Shown: positions 62,591 through 64,000 of the stretch, piece by piece | Position numbering within the stretch: the first letter of the stretch is position 1 | Layout: each line of letters opens with the position of its first letter | Assembly (NCBI GenBank): GCA_963766445.1 | Contig: CAVXZW010000015.1 | Span: forward strand, 124,001-188,000 | Reading direction: 5' to 3' | Length of the DNA: 64,000 nt | Origin: JAICYJ01 sp963766445 | Lineage (GTDB): Bacteria > Actinomycetota > Thermoleophilia > Gaiellales > JAICJC01 | Notes under the pieces: model-generated | The model's input: only the letters and a program-made list of their open reading frames with translations | The model's database searches: none | Told to the model about the DNA's origin: nothing | Translations under genes and position numbers: made by a program

Positions 62591-64000
62591 GCCTTGACGG
62601 CGCGCAGCGCGGCCAGATCCTCCAGCTGCGTGTCGATCCAGCGCGAGATGTCGTGCTCGCGCACCTGCGCGCGCAGGCCCTCGATCCGCTCATGCCGCTC
62701 CGTGGCGTGCATGGTCAGCGCCTGGTAGATGGCGTCGGCCTGAGCCTGGATGTCGAACGGGTTCACGGACAGCGCCCAGGGCGACAGCTCCTGGTGCGAC
62801 CCCGCGTTCTCCGACAGGATCAACACGCCGTCGCGCTGGTTCACCAGCGGCGCCTCCTTGGCCACCAGGTTCATGCCGTCGAAGATCGCGTTCACCAGCA
62901 GCACGTCGTAGTGCTTGTACGCGGCCACCGCCTGCGGGAAGTTGTCCGAGATGCGCATGTCGACCGGCGTCCACATGCCGGTCATGTACCAGCGGTCGTT
63001 CACCTCGCGCACGGCCCGCTGGATGGCGCCGACGTACTCGGCGTACTCCGGGATCTCCGGCCGGGACGGGTCGAGCAGGGCCAGCATCGTCACGCGGCCG
63101 CGCCACTCGGGGTGCTGGGACAGGAACAGGTCGTAGGCGCGCAGGCCGCGCACCACGTTCTTGGAGGGGTCGGTGCGATCCACCCGCAGGATCATCTTCT
63201 CGGGCCGGGCCAGCACCACCGACGCCTCCTCCTCGCGCACCTCGTCGGAGGCCGCCAACCGCGCGAACTCGGCCGGGTCGACCGAGATCGGATAGGCGCG
63301 CACCTGCACGTCGCGCCCCTGGAAGCGGACGGTGCGGGTGGCAAAGTCCACCTCGCCGTCGGTCAGCTCGTTGCAGCATTGCAGGAAGGCGCGCACGTAG
63401 CGGTCGGTGTGCAGCCCCACGATGTCGCAGTTCAGCAGCGACTCATGGATCGCCCTGCGGATGTCATCGGGCAGGATCCGCCAGTAATCGGGCATCGGCC
63501 AGGGGATGTGGGTGAAGTGCTGGATCCGCGCCCGCGGCGCCCGTTCGCGCACGCCCCGCGGCACCATGAACAGCTGGTAGTCGTGCACCATCACCACCGG
63601 CGAGTCGTCGGCCGAGTCCTCGATCTCGGCGGCCACCGCCTCGGCAAAGCGCTCGTTTACAGGCAGGTAGCCGGCATCCCAGGCCAGCCGGATGTTGCGG
63701 TCGACGTCCGGCTCCATGGCCAACCCCCACAGGTAGTGGTGGATGAACCACAGCGTCGGGTTGGCGAAGACGTTGTAGTAGCGGTCGTACTCCTCGCGGT
63801 CGTGCGCAACCAGGCTGAGGCGCAGGTTGCCGTCTTCGTAGACGCCCTCGGCCGCCACCTCGGCATCGTCGTCGGAGAGCGCGCTCGCCACCCAGGTCAG
63901 CGGTCGCTGCGTCGTCAGCGCAGACAGCGCGGTGACAAGCCCGCCGCCGCCGCGCTTGGCGGTGTGCGACCCGTCGGGGAGCGTTTCGAACCGCATCGGG
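62587..64000 (-). CDS. otsA: Trehalose-6-phosphate synthase, GT20 (5' end off the window)
   Basis: Joins glucose from a nucleotide sugar to glucose-6-phosphate. Conserved blocks are KRGGGGLVTALSAL (phosphate-binding loop), VMVHDYQLFMVPRGVRERAP, FTHIPWPMPDYWRILP, VGLHTDRYVRAF, VDRTDPSKNVVRGLRAYD, and VNAIFDGMNLVAKEAPLVNQRDGVLILSENAGSHQELSPWALSVNPFD. The frame continues off the right edge, so the N-terminus (NRGP motif) is missing; the ATG at 63996 is internal. With the GH15 remnant it suggests trehalose metabolism. No phosphatase (otsB) is in view. Confidence 0.92.
   Translation of the reverse strand, partial: PMRFETLPDGSHTAKRGGGGLVTALSALTTQRPLTWVASALSDDDAEVAAEGVYEDGNLRLSLVAHDREEYDRYYNVFANPTLWFIHHYLWGLAMEPDVDRNIRLAWDAGYLPVNERFAEAVAAEIEDSADDSPVVMVHDYQLFMVPRGVRERAPRARIQHFTHIPWPMPDYWRILPDDIRRAIHESLLNCDIVGLHTDRYVRAFLQCCNELTDGEVDFATRTVRFQGRDVQVRAYPISVDPAEFARLAASDEVREEEASVVLARPEKMILRVDRTDPSKNVVRGLRAYDLFLSQHPEWRGRVTMLALLDPSRPEIPEYAEYVGAIQRAVREVNDRWYMTGMWTPVDMRISDNFPQAVAAYKHYDVLLVNAIFDGMNLVAKEAPLVNQRDGVLILSENAGSHQELSPWALSVNPFDIQAQADAIYQALTMHATERHERIEGLRAQVREHDISRWIDTQLEDLAALRAVKA

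Overview
The window is very GC-rich bacterial chromosome, densely packed on both strands. Neighbouring genes on the same strand often overlap by 4 bp (ATGA or GTGA). The gene set suggests a high-GC, Gram-positive actinobacterial lineage: a 14-subunit complex I operon, a YumC-type ferredoxin reductase, a DivIVA-like coiled-coil protein, an alpha/beta-hydrolase-cyclase fusion, many GTG starts, and -10 boxes of the form TAnnnT placed directly before start codons. A Thermoleophilia-like relative is my best guess, but this is inference because no rRNA is present.

Layout. 1-3349 (minus strand): fumarase (runs off the left edge), Mug DNA glycosylase, ferredoxin-NADP reductase with two palindromes upstream, and a HesB/ErpA Fe-S carrier. 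3548-17808 (plus): complete nuoA-N, with a small unknown ORF between nuoF and nuoG, then an L,D-transpeptidase. 18471-25589: membrane protein, metallo-beta-lactamase-fold hydrolase, DUF1028 protein, Mrp ATPase, a three-part ABC-2 exporter, AzlCD and an SRPBCC protein. 25586-31488: IMPase-like and DUF1015 genes, OB-HD protein, methyltransferase, glutaredoxin-like protein, and an mce / small ORF / degenerate YchF operon. 31544-38908: coiled-coil protein, short FtsH-like protease, DUF1385, RarA, arginase, DivIVA-like protein and a thioredoxin-like/HD-GYP-like protein. 39139-47968: GNAT, clamp-like coiled-coil protein, epimerase, SixA, APC permease, flippase-like protein, glycosyltransferase-methyltransferase and hydrolase-cyclase. 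48142-53246: sensor kinase, metallophosphatase, decayed GH15 gene and tRNA-Phe. 53395-61612 (minus): an apparent 11-gene unit moaC-mogA-ubiA-ccmABCD-hemA-hemC-cobA/hemD-SAM hydrolase. 61638-64000 (minus): DHFR-like protein, VOC protein and trehalose-6-phosphate synthase (runs off the right edge).

Two things colour the whole annotation. First, about 25 genes, many of them essential, are split by single-base frameshifts; this most likely reflects uncorrected sequencing or assembly indels rather than decay. Coordinates of split genes are given for the whole reconstructed gene. Second, about 18 genes have a TAnnnT box only 5-11 nt before the start codon, which predicts leaderless transcripts as a major expression mode. 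The functional core is respiration and its cofactors: complex I, Fe-S assembly, ferredoxin reductase, haem, cytochrome c maturation, quinone prenylation and molybdenum cofactor.
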